From Lepas anatifera (Eukaryota; Arthropoda; Thecostraca; Lepadidae), in the NCBI GenBank assembly GCA_034440635.1, contig JAOTON010002073.1:1277001-1341000 (forward strand): a DNA stretch of 64,000 bases, given 5' to 3'. This document shows positions 29,416 through 43,499 of the stretch, piece by piece. The notes under the pieces are model-generated. The model saw nothing but the letters and a program-made list of their open reading frames with translations. It was not told where the DNA came from and searched no databases. The position numbers were made by a program, and so were the translations under genes. Every line of letters starts with the position of its first letter. Position 1 is the first letter of the stretch.

Positions 29416-29540
29416 TTTTGAAGCCGGCTCAAGGAAGCAAATGTGGACTCAATCAATTCAGGATTTCCATTCGAAGGGGATACCTCCCCGGAGTGGCACC
29501 ATCTGGACCAGGGCGCGTTGTTTTGCCGGCAAAACCCAGG

Positions 29541-29672
29541 TGCGTAGCCAAGGGGGGCCGGCAGGGACAACCCGAAGGGCCCCCTGAGGACACGAGCCGC
29601 GCGAAGCGTGGCTCGCCCGCACTATGCTCTGTGGCCAAATTTGGGATTTTATACCAGACAGAGCCCTCTTAA
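29541..29672 (+). repeat. Interspersed repeat R2, copy 1
   Basis: 'gcgtagccaaggggg', 'agggccccctgaggaca', 'ccgcgcgaagcg' and 'cactatgctctgtggccaaat..ataccagacag..ccctcttaa' recur in order at 55,138-55,291. The 'CAGGGGCGTAGCCAAG' start of the second copy resembles a hAT-type terminus. Confidence 0.65.
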
Positions 29673-29699
29673 GCCTTCTTCAACCTAGAAAAGTCCTAT

Positions 29700-31735
29700 A
29701 GGCTTTTCAGAATCGGACTTGTAAGCCATATTAAACTGTTTGCAGATGACGCCAAGGTGCACGGTAACGCCAGAGGTGCAGAAACTTGCCAACTCGGCTA
29801 CTGGGGTTTGTGACACATTTATGAAAATTGAGGTGCATAAGTGTGACAAAATAGCGATCTTGACAGTATGGTTCAAAATGAAACCGCATATTTTCGAAAT
29901 ACAGAATGAAGCGTGTAGCGATAAATTTAATTTAGCATTTCTGTTCTTCAATTGCACAGCGTACCATCAGTGATACAATATTGGTACTGTGTTCAGTTTC
30001 TACTAAAACGAGGGACCCCGCTGCAGAAAACCCGGAAACCGCTGTCACAGTCGCCAGATTTTAACATGCAGCCCAATGGTGCCGATTGTTAGTAGTTGCC
30101 AGAAAGTTGCCGCCTAGATGCCCGAAATGTGACAGTCAATTTTTTCGAGAAATACATGATTGTGGCCATATTTAAGGCATTAAAGATAACTCAAATACTT
30201 TATCAAGTATTTCCCTGTCCATTTTGTCAGGTTAAATAATATTTAAAGTTTGAGTCTCTTCGATTTAGCGGTCCCTATTTCTTTGAATTTAGTATTAAGT
30301 ACGCCTAAAAGCTACTAAGAAAAGTACCAAATGAGTGAAAGAAATAAACATAGCTGGGCAGCAATTCTACCTAAACTACGCAACAGCGGCAAGACAAGTT
30401 CGTAATGTTTATTTGATGTAGAGCCTGCCAAAAAATGTACACAGGTGGGAAGTCACTTTTTTAGGGCATGTTTTTGGGGTATATCTGAGATAAGTGCAGG
30501 CTAAAACTGGCTGGAATAAATAGTGCTGTCCATGGCTAATCTAAGATGAATGTAGGCTACTTTGAGACTGATGCACTTTCACATATCAAACTTGGTTTTT
30601 CATTCCTTAGCTTGCTTGTGCCTTACCTTATTTGTGCCCTAGATCAAGATTGGTTAGGTAGATTTGGAGCTGGAGGAAGTTGGGAGAGTTGGCACCAGCA
30701 ACAGACTGGCAACAACAGTAATTCAGGTGAGATTTCATGATCAAATTATCATGTCAATATTGTACAGATAGCAAATGTTGATGTGTGCCAATGCAGTCCT
30801 CCACAAAGTGTTAAAACACACACTAACGTGCACTGGAGGGGGGCCTAGTAGACCCCCTTCTCATCTCAGGAAATCGCAGAAAATCTCAGAAAGAAAGAGA
30901 CTTTGAAAAACGCTGGTTGGGGGTGTGTTGCTTACTACCAGTGGTGGTAAGCAACACACAGGACCTGAACTGCATGGAGTTAAAGCAGGACTTTGACTAC
31001 ACAGGATCTTTCTTTCGTATGAGACTTCCAATACCTTTGTAGGTACCTATTAGGCCAATAGACATAATTTTACATCTATGCAGGGTAGTTGCCTCAGAGT
31101 TTTTACTGCAAGAAGGAATGAACAGGCAGGTGATAATCAGGTGTTGGGGGAAAATTTTAAGCATTTGATCTGTCTATAAAAATGCTACCTAAGGTCCACT
31201 TCACCAACACATTTTAGGTAGATCTAAATCCTATGTTGACATTGACATTTTTGTCCCTTTTGTTGATATGTGAGATAGAAGTTCAGTGGGGGGGAAGCTG
31301 TGATCAGGGTTCCCAATTGTGTGTAGGTGCACGCTCCCATTCATAGATTAGTTCCCAATAATAATTATTTTCATGATAATTGCCACATTTAATCATGGGG
31401 AAATGTACCATAATTGGAAACATTCCTTCCAAAAATGGAAACTTTTTCAAAAAGGGAAATGCATGTCATTAGGGGGAAACTGCAGTCAGAGTAGCCAATA
31501 AAAGTTATGATCCCAATACTGGAAACAATGATCCATAATTAAAAATTTTCCTTCCAAAACATAAACATGATCTAAAAATGAAAACACAGTTTAATACTTT
31601 CATGCAGTAATGGCTTGGTGCTTGAACCTTGTCTGTTGCAAAAGTGAGAGACAGGTAGATGACATTCAGCATATTGGAAATAGTATTCAAGTATACAATT
31701 ATCATTTCCAGCTTTTTGTGACAAAGGAGGCATAC
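29700..31735. other. No recognised gene
   Basis: AT-rich, apparently unique sequence. The open frames of 64-90 codons have no family features. Confidence 0.4.
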
Positions 31736-32000
31736 GTCGCATTGAGTTTGTGACAGCCAGCATACTTTCTGCACCTCTGGGTAACGCCACAACCGAAGAA
31801 GACCGTTCCATGCTCCAAGAGGACCATAGGCTGGAGAGGTGGTCTGAGGGCTGGCTTCTGCCATTCAACGTGAGTAAGTGCAGTATTCTCCATCTTGGTC
31901 CAAGAAACCCACGGAGCTCGTACACTATGATCGGAGTTGAGCTAGCGCAGCAAGCTGTCGAAAAGGATCTATAGATCCTTAGATTTATAGATCCTTATAG

Positions 32001-32020
32001 GGGATGAAGTGGCTTAGTGG
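32001..32020 (+). mobile_element. tRNA-SINE copy 1, 5' head
   Basis: GGGATGAAGTGGCTTAGTGG is the SINE start, including a perfect box A (TGGCTTAGTGG). The remainder is at 34,325-34,493. The whole SINE is flanked by the 15-bp duplication TATAGATCCTTATAG (31986-32000 and 34494-34508). Confidence 0.85.
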
Positions 32021-34324
32021 CAGGGCATTTTTTAAGGAAAAGTCAGTGGGGGGCATTTCTTGTGCTGGCCATTATAGTGTCTTCAGGGGGTCAAGACTCT
32101 ATTTTGAGGGGGTTTAATAAGACTTAGACGCATTAGTGTTAACCCGCGCCCCACCGGGGGTCCGGCGCCACCTTCGCCCCACCGGGGGGCCATCGATGGC
32201 CCCCTCTAACTCCGAAAATTTGGGCGTTAGCGCAAATCTGCAAAGTGCAATAGAAAGCTCGCGTGAATTCAGTAAGAAATTACTTAGCAAGTTTTAGTGC
32301 TCAGGTCAATGGTTTGACCTCCAGAGGCCAAATTAGGTCAAGATCGGCTATTTTCACTCAAATATGCAATGATTAAGCCAACTGGGCATAACTCTTATGT
32401 CATTAGAGCTATTGAGGCCTGGTAAAGTACATTTGATAGCAAATTGCCAGTACTTTTTCCGCTATGTGGAACGTAAAGACCTCCCGCCAGTGGTTTGACC
32501 GCCAGAGGTCACCTCGTGACCTAATATGACCTGAGGTCACGAAAGGTCAAAAAGTGACCTTGCCGTATATCAAATGAAAGCCAGTGACAAGACAAACACG
32601 ATGGTGTTTGTTTCACCGCTCTAGTGCAATTAGGTCAAAAGTTATTGTCAAAATACTGTTTTTGACCTCTGGTGACCTTGCATGACCTTGGAAAAGTCAA
32701 AGGGCAAATATGACCCCTGGTATCCGTGAAAGGGTGTCCAAAAACGTTGTTCTGAGCAGTCTGAGTATTTGCAATCATTTTTGTGGCTTTTATATCATGA
32801 AATAGCTTTTCCCCATGCTTTTCCAATGGGAGAGGTCGCCTCGTGACCTGACCTCAGGAGCACGAAATCGAAAAATCCTGGATATACACCTTGTAGACCC
32901 TGGAGGGGTCATGAAGTGTACGAAGTTTCAAATTGATCGATTTCGAAATGTAGCTCTTACAGAGCTCTAAAGGTGAAGTGAGGTGACCTTGGTTGACCTC
33001 GTCTGGTGACCTGACCTTGGGTGACCCGGGGTAAAAATTTTAGGGATGATGGGAAAATGATGCAGTGAGAGGTAGAGCCCCTCAACCGCGGTGCTGCGCC
33101 TCGGCGTTTTTCTGCTATCCCGGAAAAACCTTAGGGGGGGCCATCGATGCCCCCCGGTGGGGCGAGGGTTAATAAAAAGTTTCTCAATTTTTTAGTTGTT
33201 CCAACTCGAAAGATTACAGATGCTGCCCAGGACTGCCATGTTTTTTTCAGCGGAAAAGGTCAAACCGAGTTAGAAAAAGGGCCCAAGAGGGGCAAAATTT
33301 TATTTCAATTAAAATAGCCAAAAAACACCACAAAAGCCAGATTTGAGGCTAAAATGACCCTTAGCGGTAGGCATAAAACCACAGAAAAAAGCAACTTGTG
33401 TCACTGTTTCAAACTAATTGTTGACAGTTTGATATTGACTGACACAATATGTTTAGCACACTACCCATCTAATAGGAAGCCAGGGGTGCCTTTCCACCCC
33501 ACGTGGCCATCGAATGATTTTATCCACATAACCGGAATTTTTTGGGATCATCAATCAGCCCCCCAACCAAATTTTGACTAACAATTTCCTGATCTCATTC
33601 AAAATGGGAGTAAACCGGAAGAAGGCAGCGAGGAGTCCAAATTCGAAAAGTTTTTGGCACTAACGTGGAAAGTTTGCTGTCAGCATCAGGTTGAAGTTTG
33701 GCTGGCCCCCTCAATTTTTTGCCGGTGGCGACGCTTATGTATGCTACCACCACAATAATAATTAAAAGACTAAGCACTTCATACCACCACACCAGCAACC
33801 AGTCTTACGCATTTTGACTACACCGTGTCTCGTCTAATCCACGAACGAGCTCTCAGCGCTGACAACTGACTACGTGTGAAATGAGAGCATCATGCAATGT
33901 CACAGTACTGGCTGGGAAGTACCCCGTGGCTGGGATGTGGGCTTCCGGTCGGATAGAACAGGATGTTAGATTGGTTGAAGGCCAACGTTTTTCTCCAGCG
34001 TTGTGATAAGTTGATGCTGAGGCTGCTTTGCCGGGATTTCCCGTAACTAGGCGCTTTGTTTAGTCTTCGCACAATGGAGTAGACAGCCACGGGTGGAAAT
34101 TATTCAACACAATTTTTGTGGATTGCCAATTTGGGACCAGAAATAGAACAAAGTTATAATTATCGGGTGGTGTTCTGTCTTATTTTCGTTAGGAGAGTCT
34201 GCATTTGGTCAATTTTAAGTCATCTGTCTATTTCACTGGGGGGCCAATTTCCGGGCACTGGGGGGGGCATTTTCTACGACTGGGGGGCAAATGGCCCCCA
34301 GTTAACATGTTAAAGAATGGCCTG
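32021..34324. mobile_element. 2.3-kb hAT-like element inserted in the SINE, 8-bp TSD
   Basis: The left end CAGGGCATTTTTTAA and the right end (reverse complement CAGGCCATTCTTTAA) match at 13 of 15 positions. CTTAGTGG, part of SINE box A, is duplicated at 32013-32020 and 34325-34332. A 1.03-kb TTAA MITE is nested at 32,139-33,172. The segment 33,590-33,730 recurs inverted around 60.69-61.45 kb. No transposase was recognised. Confidence 0.8.
32139..33172 (-). mobile_element. TTAA-flanked MITE family T1, copy 1 (1034 bp)
   Basis: Bounded by TTAA on both sides with inverted ends CCCGCGCCCCACCGGGGG and CCCCCGGTGGGGCGAGGG. TTAA target duplication with termini starting CCC is characteristic of piggyBac-type transposons; no transposase is encoded. 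The interior is saturated with AGGTCA/TGACCT hexamers. It is inverted relative to the copies at 35.8 and 56.0 kb. Confidence 0.85.
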
Positions 34325-34493
34325 CTTAGTGGATAGCACCCTTGTCTTCTAAGCCACCGGTCCCGGGTCCAAGTCCCGGCGGAGCCTCTGAATAAGTCGA
34401 TCTGATCCCCAAAATCCCTTCCAACAGGGTGAGAGTTGGCGACGCCGTATGACCCTGGCAGTTGGTGCGTCGTTAAACCCCAACAATTATTAT
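34325..34493 (+). mobile_element. tRNA-SINE copy 1, body and tail
   Basis: Box B-like GGGTCCAAGTCC (34,362-34,378 region), then a tRNA-unrelated body (TTCCAACAGGGTGAGAGTTG..) and an ATT-rich tail. Without the hAT insertion the SINE is about 181 bp. The head resembles tRNA-Arg (anticodon-loop-like CTTCTAA), an inference from the wording only. Confidence 0.85.
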
Positions 34494-34542
34494 TATAGAT
34501 CCTTATAGATCCTTAGGATCTATAGATCCTTTGGACAGCTAT

Positions 34543-35059
<517 letters not shown>

Positions 35060-35824
35060 CAGGTATATTCATCTATATTCACTCCTATAGGAGTGTATAT
35101 AGATGAAAATCTTAAATTCAGGAGGCAAGCTGCTGCTGCCGTCACCAGAGCGAATCAAATCCTTGGAGCCATCAAGCGGAACTTCATTCACCTGGACAAG
35201 GTCATCCTACCCCTTCTCTATAAAGCTCTTGTAAGACCCCACCTAGAATATGGTAACGAGATATGGGGGCCCTTCAACAAAGCAGGCCAACTGCTAGTAG
35301 AGAGGGTGCAGAGGAGAGCCACCAGATTGATTATAGCAATGCGCCATCTCGACTACGAGGAGTGACTCCAGCAGCTCCGCCTTCCAACCCTGGCATACCG
35401 CAGGAAACGTGGCGACATGCTACTCATCTATAAGATAATGCATGGCCTAGCTGGTATCCAGAGGGGAGCTCTTCCAGTAGCCACTCCACGCTGGCGCATC
35501 ATCGTTTCAAGGTATTTCGCGGTCATCGTTTCAAGGTATTTATACCGGAAGCTACGTCAAGATCTCGGAAAACCCATCTTGCTATCCGAGCACTGGAGGC
35601 CTGGAACCATCTCCCAGCCCACGTCGTTGAAGCTTCTTCAACAAACAGTTTCAAGAACTGTCTCGACGAGTTTTGGGCGGAGCACCGTTATGTAGCCCCG
35701 CGCTAATCAGTTGTGGCAACATTTGATCACGAGCTAGATGAGACCGGGCAAAACAGGCACTAGTGTGCTTTCTAAAGATCCGCTAGATCTAAGGCATCTA
35801 ATTAGAATTTCCTATACCTTTGCC

Positions 35825-36852
35825 TTAACCCTCACCCCACCGGGGGCCATCGATGGCCCCTCTAAGGTTTCATCGGAATAGCTGAAAAACGACAAAATGG
35901 AGCACCGCGGTTGAGGGCTCTATCTCTCACCTCATCATTTTCCCACCATCCCTGAAAATTTTTACCCCGGTTCACCCAAGGTCAGGTCACCAGGCGAGGT
36001 CAACCAAATTCACCTCACTTCAACTTTGAAGCTCTATAAGAGCAGCATTTCTAAGTCGATCAATTTGAAACTTGCCACACTTCATGACCCTTCCAGGGTC
36101 TACAACGTGTATATCCGGGATTTTTCTATTTTGTGACCTGAGGTCAGGTCACGAGGCGACCTCCCCCATTGGAAAAGCACGGGGAAAAGCTGTATCATGA
36201 TATAAAAGCCACAAAATGATTGCAAATACTCAGACTGCTCAGAACAGCGATTTTGGACACCTTTTCACGGATCCCAGGGGTCATATATGCACCTTTGACT
36301 TTTAAAAGGTCCCTTAAGGTCACCAGGGGTCAAAAAAGTATTTGACAATAACTTTTGACCTATTTAAGCCAGAGCGCTGAAACAAACACCATCGTATTTT
36401 TGTCGTCAGTGGCTTTCGTTTGATATATGGCAAGCTCACTTTCTGATGTTCCGTGACCTCAGGTCATATTAGGTCACGAGGTGACCTCTGGAGGTCAAAC
36501 TACTGGCGGGAGGTCTTTACTTTCTGAATAGCGGAAAATTTTCTGGCAATTTTCTATCAAATGTACTTAACCAGACCTCAATAGCTCTAATGGCATAGGA
36601 GTAATGCCCAGTTTTCTTAAGCATTGCATATTTGAGTGAAAATAGCCTATCGTGACCTTTCTTGACCTCTGGAGGTCAAACCATTGACCTGAGCGCTTAA
36701 AAATTTTAAGCAATTTTTTACTAAATTCACGCGAGCTTTCTAATGCACTTTACAGATTTGCGTTAACCACCATATTTTCAGAGTTATAGAGGCCATCGAT
36801 GGCCCCCGGTGGGGCGAAGTTGGCGCCGGACCGCCGGTGGGGCGCGGGTTAA
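35825..36852 (+). mobile_element. TTAA MITE family T1, copy 2 (1028 bp)
   Basis: TTAA|CCCTCACCCCACCGGGGG ... CCGGTGGGGCGCGGG|TTAA. It carries the same internal order as copies 1 and 4. The flanks are themselves inverted (CCTATACCTTTGCC before, GGCAAAGGTATAGG after). It lies immediately downstream of the LINE tail. Confidence 0.85.
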
Positions 36853-36892
36853 GGCAAAGGTATAGGATTGCATAGGATCCCTATACACCGGG

Positions 36893-37202
36893 GCGGAATT
36901 TCTTATCAAATGTACTTTACCAGACCTAAATAGCTCTAATGGCATAAGAGTTATGCCCAGTTCGCTTAATCATTGCATATTTGCGTGAAAACAGCCGATC
37001 TTGACCTAATTTGACCTCTGGAGGTCAAACCATTGACCTGAGCACTAAAACATGTGAAGAAATTTCTTACTGAACTCACGCGAGCTTTCTAGTGCACTTT
37101 GCAGATTTGCGCTAACGCCCATATTTTTGGAGTTAGAGGGGGGCATCGATGGCCCCTCGATGGGGCGAAGGTGGCGCTGGACCCCCGGTGGGGCGCGGGT
37201 TA
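36893..37202 (+). mobile_element. TTAA MITE family T1, 5'-truncated copy 3
   Basis: Matches the last ~310 bp of the family, from 'tatcaaatgtactttaccag' to the terminal CCCCCGGTGGGGCGCGGG|TTAA, in the same orientation as copy 2 and only 40 bp from it. Confidence 0.85.
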
Positions 37203-38114
37203 ACACAGGTTTACTCGAACTTGACATGGTAACCGCACTTATCTCTTAACTTAGTACCTATATTCCATTGCCTTCTTTTCACTCCTATAACCATTGAACT
37301 ATTTTTTGGAATTTATACCCCCTTGATGCTAATAACAGAGTAAATTATTGACGACTTATGTGTTATCTAGTGGAAAATATGAACTGAGACTTTTTCGCTT
37401 CTGCATAAGCAATGATTATGAGGTATATATTGAATGTGGTAAAATCGGCTGAGGTCTCGTCCAAGTCTAGGAAAATTATCAATTAGAGAGGAAGTTTAAA
37501 TACACCATGGAAATGTGCCCTACTGCCATAGTTGCCCCATATTCCCTTGGATCTAGAAGAAAACCAATTGAACTATCTTCTTTTCCTGTTATTGTTACGC
37601 CTTGTTTTGTCTTTCCGTCCAGTCGCATGCTTGTTACCTCATGCTGGTTCTTTCAGTTGTGAACAAGTTGTTTTTATCACACACTATGGTGCCTACGAAA
37701 AATCTGGTTGCTCGCGGAAAAACCTGGCATTGCCTTGGGCAATATAGAAAGAAAATGATTCAATAGGAAATGTTTTCACGACCCACATTCCTGCACGATC
37801 CTGTGACTGGAAATGTAAGGTGTCGAAAAGTTATATATGCACCTATCTGCAGCAGCATTCAGTAAAATCAGAAAATTGGATCAAAGCAGAAAAGATCAGA
37901 CATCATTAGAAGAGTAAGCACTTTATCTATTTAGGTATTTGTAACGGTTCTAGAAGATGTGGTACACAAGGTACACAGCCATAACAGCTGAAACGCCCTC
38001 AAGCTCCTTAGAGATATGGTAGCTTTGTCCCTTGTACATACCTAATCTTAGTGTTGTCTGACTTCGGGTCCCGAAAGCTTCACCCTAAACTAAAAGGTGT
38101 ATTACAAGGCTTAG

Positions 38115-38145
<31 letters not shown>

Positions 38146-38850
38146 ACCTGGGGGCAAAGATAGTACCCCCTGATGTCTATGGAACGCCCCTGTGAACGCT
38201 GGGCGCCCTAACACCTTTAAAACACAAGAGCTTTACGTTGCGGGTGCCTGAAAATTGAATTTAGTAGATGATTCTGGTAGGGGCTCCCTGTTTTCTGGCC
38301 TGTTATATAGTGTTCCGCGTGTCCACTGCCAGCGCCAGACCTCCGTCAGACTATCTGACTGCTCAGCTTCAGGCAGCTGCTCCCCCTTGGCCAAATTTTC
38401 TATCCTTCTTTTGAAACATCCAACCATTAAGAATTTCGGTACAATTGTGTCCTAATGATGTCCCTAAACATGAACAAAAGACGCTCTTAGGTGGTGCAGA
38501 CCACGCCTCTGAGGCTTCAAGTGCATAGAGATGCCAACAAAATATGCTCATCGCCCACAATAGAAAGGAACCCGCTGTGGTGACGTCTATGACCGGCTGT
38601 TTGCGCATGCGCAGACCTTCCGGTTGAGGCACCGCTGACACCGACCACCACACTGGCGGAGCTGAAGACTGCCCTGCAGGGGGCCCAGCAAGCTGCCATG
38701 AAGCTGCCTCATGCTGCGGAGGACTGTGGAGATATTTGGGACGGCGGTCGGGAGCCGCAGCAGCTAACTCCGTCGTCCTGGATTATGCTGGGCGGCGGAG
38801 GCGGCGACGGTGGAGCAGCCTTCGTTACAGCCCGCCGTCCAATATTCCAA
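37203..38850. other. No recognised gene; (GA)n tract
   Basis: Contains a ~24-bp (AG)n microsatellite at about 38,116-38,140. The open frames are short with no family signature. Confidence 0.4.
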
Positions 38851-38893
38851 TGTTGTAACCCCGCTTTCAACCGGTTACACCCCAAGCGTCTGG

Positions 38894-38901
38894 TATAAAA
38901 G
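38894..38901 (+). promoter_or_regulatory. TATA box (TATAAAAG), possible LTR promoter
   Basis: TATAAAAG sits in a GC-rich context with 'agagtgaacatttgtg' ~35 bases downstream. The surrounding 38,850-39,175 (TGTTGTAACCCC.. to ..GGATCTTTTGTGGTGACGG) has the look of an LTR followed by a primer-binding-type TGGTGACGG and then an ATG at 39,194. No second LTR was found, so this is tentative. Confidence 0.35.
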
Positions 38902-39175
38902 GCGAGTCCCGGTCCGTCGAAAGAGAAGAGTGAACATTTGTGACACGCCGCCACTCTACTCGCCTGCTAGCCATGGAAGTCCACTGGTACAGCGGCCGGC
39001 CTTCTGCTTGCCGGCTGGTGAAGAAGTGAAGTGGCAAGTGTGTAACGTTAGTGACACAAATTACGGTGTAGGGAACTTTGTCTGTCCTTTTTCACAACAA
39101 ACCTTATCTTTGTTTTATTTACTTGTTTATTTAATATAAACGTATCGTGTATCGTTGGTTTTCGGATCTTTTGTG

Positions 39176-42100
39176 GTGACGGCCAGCAAAGATTATGAGT
39201 CCGGCAACACGAGCAATAAAAAAGATTTTATGCTCACACTGGCGCGGTCGGTATGACATATGCTCAAAAACGTAAATGTAAAATTATACAAATGGCCGTC
39301 CACCTAATATAAACGTAAGCATTCCGTAACGTTTTTGTAGCTGACACCATTCTGATCGAATGGCGAACCCTTTAGTTGACGTGACAAAATAAGTGGTAAC
39401 AGTTTCATAAATTCAAAGATTATGTTTGGTTTAAGTTTAAACTTCTGGCTTCTGCCTTCCGTAAAGACCGTGCGTTCCCACCAGAGGCACACTCTCTCCA
39501 GGCTCCGCCCGATTGGATAACCATCAAGGCCGACGCTAGCGCGTTCGGGACCTACTCTCACTTCAGTAGTGTTTGTGTGCTGGCCCGTGCTGCTGTATGG
39601 TCCTCCCGTACGCACCTGTTTGACAAGCTAAGTCGAGCTCCCGTGTTTCTGTCGTCCTTTTTTAAGGACAATTGTTGTTAAGGACCATCTTCACGTGGGA
39701 ATAACGTAATGGTAACTGCCATCAAGGGTGCCATGTCATGGTCAGGTTTTGGAGTACCTATTCACAAAAAACAAGTGGTTGTCTAGTATGACTAGGGTCT
39801 GTCACACTAACTCAGGATTGCTGGGAGCATCCGATGACGGAGACTGAAAGCATGGTTTTCTTCAGCGCACACTCCATTCATATTCCGATTTTTACCGACT
39901 ATAATACCGACTTGAGAACCAAAAGGCGCGCGCGCGTTTCCCAGGAGAGAGAGTGGTTCTCATTCGGCCTGCCAGTTAATTGTTTTTTTTTAGTATCGGC
40001 AGTCAGCCATGGGGCGCCGATGGCGAGGCAACTTTGACGGTCAGACTGCAGCTGACTGAAAGAGGAAGGGTTATAGTCCGAGAAAAAATCTGGAGGCCAC
40101 CTCACTGGGAAGGGACCAAGGGAAAGAGAGCTGTGTGACTGTAAAGTGTACTCTATTATTTGTTCTAACTCTTGGTTTTTTGTGGCTGCTCCATACCGGC
40201 ATGAGTCATCCGAAGGTAAAGGACGAGTTCCCAGAAACTGCTCCGCCCGGACCATGAATAAGCGTGAAGAGGGGCTGTAATGTGCGGGTTAATTTCTCAG
40301 CACCCTTTTTGAAGGAGTCCGAGGAATCGCGTCTGGGTATCGATTTATATCTACCTACGAGACTGCGTAGCTAGGCAGGGATCATATAGGGAACAGATTA
40401 TTGCAAGATCATTTTCTTCTCAGCAGGGCTGGGGGAAACAGAAGGCAAACAAGAGGTTGGTTATTTCTGCTACATGGTGAGGTTATTTTGTGCGATTTAC
40501 ATGATAATTCATTGAAGAGTTGATTAAGAAATTCTGGTGCTACAAATCATTTGATGCCGTATCGTAAAGTGCTACATAACTCGGCGTAGGCTCAGTATTG
40601 AAAGGCCAACAATTCCGATCCCACGCGATTAATGTATACAGTTACATGGCGTGCATTCGAACCAGGTCGATTCGACAATCATTTCATTTGTACTATGGAA
40701 GCAAAGAATGTCTTTAATGACATACCCCGGCAAGAATTTGGAGCTAGTTTGATGAAAGCTATTCTCATGGTTTGAGCATGAATGAATTCCCCGTTCAGCA
40801 GCCGTAATGGTGTGGGCCATGTTCTGGTTTCGCCTTACCGTTGCGCCATAAGACGTGATGTGTTTCAAGCGCAAGGTCGGCTCTGAAAACAACGTCCACC
40901 AGCTAATGAACGAGTCAAACTGTGAAAGCTTCTGACGGTTTTACATGGTTCACGGTTTCACCTCTATAGACTGATTCCAGGACAGGTCATGATCGCGGGA
41001 GCAGATATGTCCGCAGTATTGGTGTCGGTGAATCGAGGACTTTCACCAAGGTCATCACACGGCCATCACACGGCTGATGACGTAGAACGTCTACTCATGA
41101 GTACGACGGTAAGCTGAGGTATGGTAAGATGGAATGAGATGTGTTAAGGGAAAACGAAGTGAATCCTGATGAATTTCGGAGACTCATCTCCACGTGGGAA
41201 ATTCATTAGGAGGTGCAAGTAAGACCAAAAAAATCAGACCGTATCTGTGAGCAGATCTCTAAAATCGTCTTAAGTTTGTTGTGATCTAGCGTGACACAGT
41301 AGAAATATGAGAGATATTGGTATTGGAAACAACGCATTAAAAATGTTTCGCATATATCCTTTGTTGGAAGGAGAGCTAACGCTGATTGATGTTTGTATTT
41401 CAAAGATTCATAGCTGTGGCAAAGCATGACCGAAATATGACGTAAATATGTGCCTTTGGATAGAGCCATTTCGGGCCTAGTTTGCTCAAAGTTCAGATTG
41501 GCAATGCCTCAGGAATGAGGGTAATTATATGTTTGCATCGTGGAGACAGGAGAAATGTCTCAAGATCTGTTCACAGTCGAGAGAGAAATTGATTGTAGTT
41601 GGATTGGGATCGATTTGTTCCATCCAAAGTAACGATTTACATTTATTGCAGGTATCTGGTTGAATTGGAGTCCACAATCACCTTTTCTCGAATTATCTTG
41701 TAAATTGGAAAGGACAATGGCTTTCCAGGACAACTACCTGAGACTGGGTCTATAGTATGTGATAGCCCCTTTGATTTTATTCAAATAACATTGTGATTCT
41801 TTATAAGGTCGCTATATGGGAGAGGACAATTGCATCCCGTCATAATCATCCGTTAACCCTATTTTCCCCGATGAAAAGATACAATAAAAGAGGCACATGA
41901 ACCTCTATCATGGGTTTCTAAAAATCATGGGGTATCCTTGCAACCCAGTAGACTATCCTTATTTACGGTATTGGAAATACTTTTAGACATTGGAATGTCA
42001 TTAAAGTAACATGTTGAGTTAGATACGGCTGAATCTCTCCAGCTCGTACTGGATTATCGTGATTTGAATTGCCCTGATGAGATCTTGAGGCAATAGAGAT

Positions 42101-43180
42101 AAACCACAACGCCTTGCCTGGTTGGCAGGAAAAGCTAAAAAAAATATTATCCAGTTACAGAGACATGGACACTAAGCCAGGGCCTGAGGACATTTGGCTT
42201 ATCGTCTGCGCTAACAGATCATATGTGGCCATTTTAGTCAGATTATCAGTCTCCGCCATTTTGAAGTCAAAATGTTCCAAAGCCAGATGCTGATCAGCAC
42301 GAAAGGGTCGGAATAACTAATCAATACCGTGGACTTTATAAATGAGCTATGTGCTATCATGCACGTGATGCCCATACTGTATGTTGTGGCTTGTGCAAAT
42401 GGACATTCCATTTCGCGCTGGTGTCACTTCATGTTAAATAGCCGATGTTTACTTTCTTGGTTCGGTGAAACGGAGAAAGACCGGCTCTGCGATGGAGAGT
42501 TCTCTTTTCCCAAAGGTCACAAAGCCAGGTTGGTATGAAATCACTTGAGAATGCACTGTTGTGTGGGTTCCTTCTACTGGTATGTGGCGAGTCGCGATGC
42601 TCGCTCACGCGGCGTTTGCTTGACAACGAATTGCCGGACTTGTTAGAAGTCAACTCTCACTATGCATTGAGTCTCACTGGTTTAAGGAAACTCCCACAGC
42701 ACTGTCTTCTTAGTGAATCGGTCTGCATGATAGTGCAATTCTAAGGTGCTACGTAAGCTGTCTTTATACGGTTAGCTATAACAGTATACTATAACTATAA
42801 CGGATAGCTATAACGTACTGGGTCCGATTCGCATTAACGCTTACTTACACAGTCCGGTTAATGTCGGTTATTCCGATGCCGTGGAAGCGTCTTTGCAGAT
42901 CAGGATTGAATTTTATTGACTCCGATGGTGGTGGCAAACTAACTTGGACATATTATGACGCGCTGAGTTCCCCAGTGTTTGGCACTGTCAAAATGTCCAG
43001 TTTGATGCATAATGATGATTTCTTTGGCTAACGTTGTCACGTGCTAACGTTGTATTCACTATGCCAAATCGAGCGAGCTAAAAGAGTTTCCGATATTTTT
43101 GTCCTTCTCTTCCTCGACCATCCTTCGATGAGTTTTAATTAATGAAAGTCAAGCAGGTGACTGCGTAGTGTTTCAAGGTG
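39176..43180. other. Unassigned region, possible decayed LTR retrotransposon
   Basis: I find no intact gene. At 42,034-42,078 a plus-strand reading gives LQLVLDYRDLNCPD, reminiscent of the 'VVDYR.LN' box of Gypsy-type reverse transcriptases, but nothing neighbouring confirms it. The sequence is otherwise AT-rich with scattered stops. Confidence 0.3.
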
Positions 43181-43499
43181 ATTGGAGCGACTCTGTTTCA
43201 AAGGTGATACGTTAATTTTAACGTTAATGACGTATCTTTCGACGAGTTGTGGGTCCGATTCAGGCTTACCACAAATGTTTTCCGACGGATCATTCCTAAC
43301 CGATGATGTGATGCAGAGCTTATACGTGTTCGGTGTCGGCAGGAATCCTCACCGGACAGGCGTTGCTGAGCCAAGGTTCCCACAGCTGATGGCAGCCAAA
43401 CCAGCTCAGCAGCTGGGCAGGTGACCCATCTTTAGGCCTGCCTCGGATGCCGACCAAGGCTCGGACTGGGTTTACGCCATCCCTCATCGTGGGCCATCG

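Noticed and set aside
30546..30740. 64-codon frame with a hydrophobic stretch
   Set aside because: No homologous motif, no repeat of it, and no splice context; length is expected by chance.
34313..34385. Functional tRNA-Arg gene
   Set aside because: Boxes A and B are present, but the cloverleaf is imperfect, an unrelated body and ATT tail follow, and a second copy with a TSD exists: it is a SINE.
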